Assembly (NCBI GenBank): GCA_023266955.1
Contig: JAHFOH010000099.1
Span: 1 to 5,663 of the forward strand
DNA from: Nitrososphaerota archaeon
Lineage (GTDB): Archaea > Thermoproteota > Nitrososphaeria > Nitrososphaerales > JAHFOH01
Direction: 5' to 3'
Length of the DNA stretch: 5,663 bases
Shown piece after piece: positions 5,340 to 5,663 of the stretch (its first letter is position 1; the number at the start of each line of letters is the position of its first letter). The notes beneath the pieces are model-generated. The model did not search any database and was not told the DNA's origin. It worked only from the letters and a program-made list of their open reading frames with translations. The position numbers were made by a program, and so were the translations under genes.

Positions 5340-5588
5340 CTATACCTTTCTTTCCGCCCTAATGATTATTCTGAAGATACCATCACCTAGCGGCTCTGTA
5401 TTCACGATTTGATGGCCTTCTCTTTTTGCTGCCTCAGGTATATTTTGGACGGAGGGGGCGTGATCAATTAGAACCTCCACTACCTCACCAGCATTCATCC
5501 TCTTGAGTTCTCGCATAGTGTTGATTACAGGCCACGGGCAGATTTGACCAGTCAAATCAAGCTTTCTTTGAGCAGTCAACTCGTTCAT
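5340..5588 (-). CDS. TusA/SirA-family sulfur carrier protein
   Basis: This 82-aa protein matches the TusA fold. Strand one, RKLDLTGQICPWPVINT (8-24), holds the family motif CPxP as Cys17-Pro-Trp-Pro20. Helix one (about 19-31) follows, then GEVVEVLIDHAPSVQNIPEAAKREGHQI and a closing strand, FRIIIRAER. TusA proteins carry a persulfide on this Cys and pass sulfur between proteins, for instance toward tRNA thiolation or sulfur oxidation. Which pathway applies here cannot be told. The ATG at 5588 is the only start: an in-frame TGA lies seven codons upstream, and a GAGGAGGGG purine stretch lies about 12 nt before it. The gene begins 18 nt after an upstream partial gene and is followed by the acylphosphatase, suggesting one operon. 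Confidence 0.9.
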   Translation of the reverse strand: MNELTAQRKLDLTGQICPWPVINTMRELKRMNAGEVVEVLIDHAPSVQNIPEAAKREGHQIVNTEPLGDGIFRIIIRAERKV

Positions 5589-5606
5589 TGTGCCTTCATC
5601 CCCTCC

Positions 5607-5663
5607 TCAAGCATACATGAATTCCTCCTGAATTGTTTTTGCCGCCAGCAAGTCTCTGGCACT
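5607..5663 (-). CDS. C-terminal end of an unidentified gene, cut by the window edge
   Basis: The minus strand reads 18 codons, SARDLLAAKTIQEEFMYA, and then TGA (5607-5609). Of the three frames at this edge, this one has the most protein-like composition (an amphipathic helix), and its stop falls 18 nt before the TusA-like start, the spacing expected inside an operon. Another frame stays open and would end by overlapping the TusA ATG, but its sequence (WRQKQFRRNSC) looks less natural. The family cannot be recognised from so few residues. Confidence 0.5.
   Translation of the reverse strand, partial: SARDLLAAKTIQEEFMYA

Noticed and set aside
5586..5663. Alternative upstream frame ending in an ATGA overlap with the TusA start
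   Set aside because: The overlap is attractive, but the residues (many Arg, Gln, Cys, Trp) are less protein-like than the frame ending at 5607.

Overview
The window looks archaeal. The best signs are a class II tRNA with about 40 extra nucleotides in its anticodon/variable region, AT-rich TATA-like elements about 26-30 bp upstream of starts (one apparently leaderless), non-ATG starts, and a gene set (RelE/ribbon-helix-helix pair, small zinc-finger protein, CrtQ/HpnB-like glycosyltransferase, acylphosphatase, TusA-like protein, two-domain rhodanese) at home in Thermoproteota-type lineages such as Bathyarchaeia or Nitrososphaeria. The exact lineage cannot be fixed from sequence inspection alone.

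Positions 1-1354 form an accessory islet. A decayed tRNA-Leu copy (99-215, minus) and an apparently intact, probably intron-containing tRNA-Leu (1226-1354, minus) lie in the same orientation. They share a 24-nt identical block and a related 3' flank. Between them is a minus-strand toxin-antitoxin operon: a ribbon-helix-helix antitoxin (575-946) followed by a RelE-type toxin (299-571). A TATA-like box and a perfect 12-bp palindrome sit just upstream of the antitoxin.

Positions 1506-4096 hold plus-strand genes: a 59-aa C2H2-like zinc-finger protein with a TTG start, an acyl-CoA dehydrogenase whose 5' end lacks any ATG, GTG or TTG start, and 22 nt later a membrane-anchored family 2 glycosyltransferase.

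Positions 4108-5663 hold convergent minus-strand genes. Read in the direction of transcription they are the last 18 codons of an unknown gene, a TusA/SirA-family sulfur carrier, an acylphosphatase and, after about 110 nt with its own possible promoter, a two-domain rhodanese. TusA-like and rhodanese proteins together suggest sulfur (persulfide) transfer. The acylphosphatase has no obvious link to it.

No CRISPR array, insertion sequence or integrase was seen. The most notable points are the duplicated and decaying tRNA flanking a toxin-antitoxin module, the unresolved tRNA intron, the missing start codon of the acyl-CoA dehydrogenase, and the overlooked zinc-finger gene.
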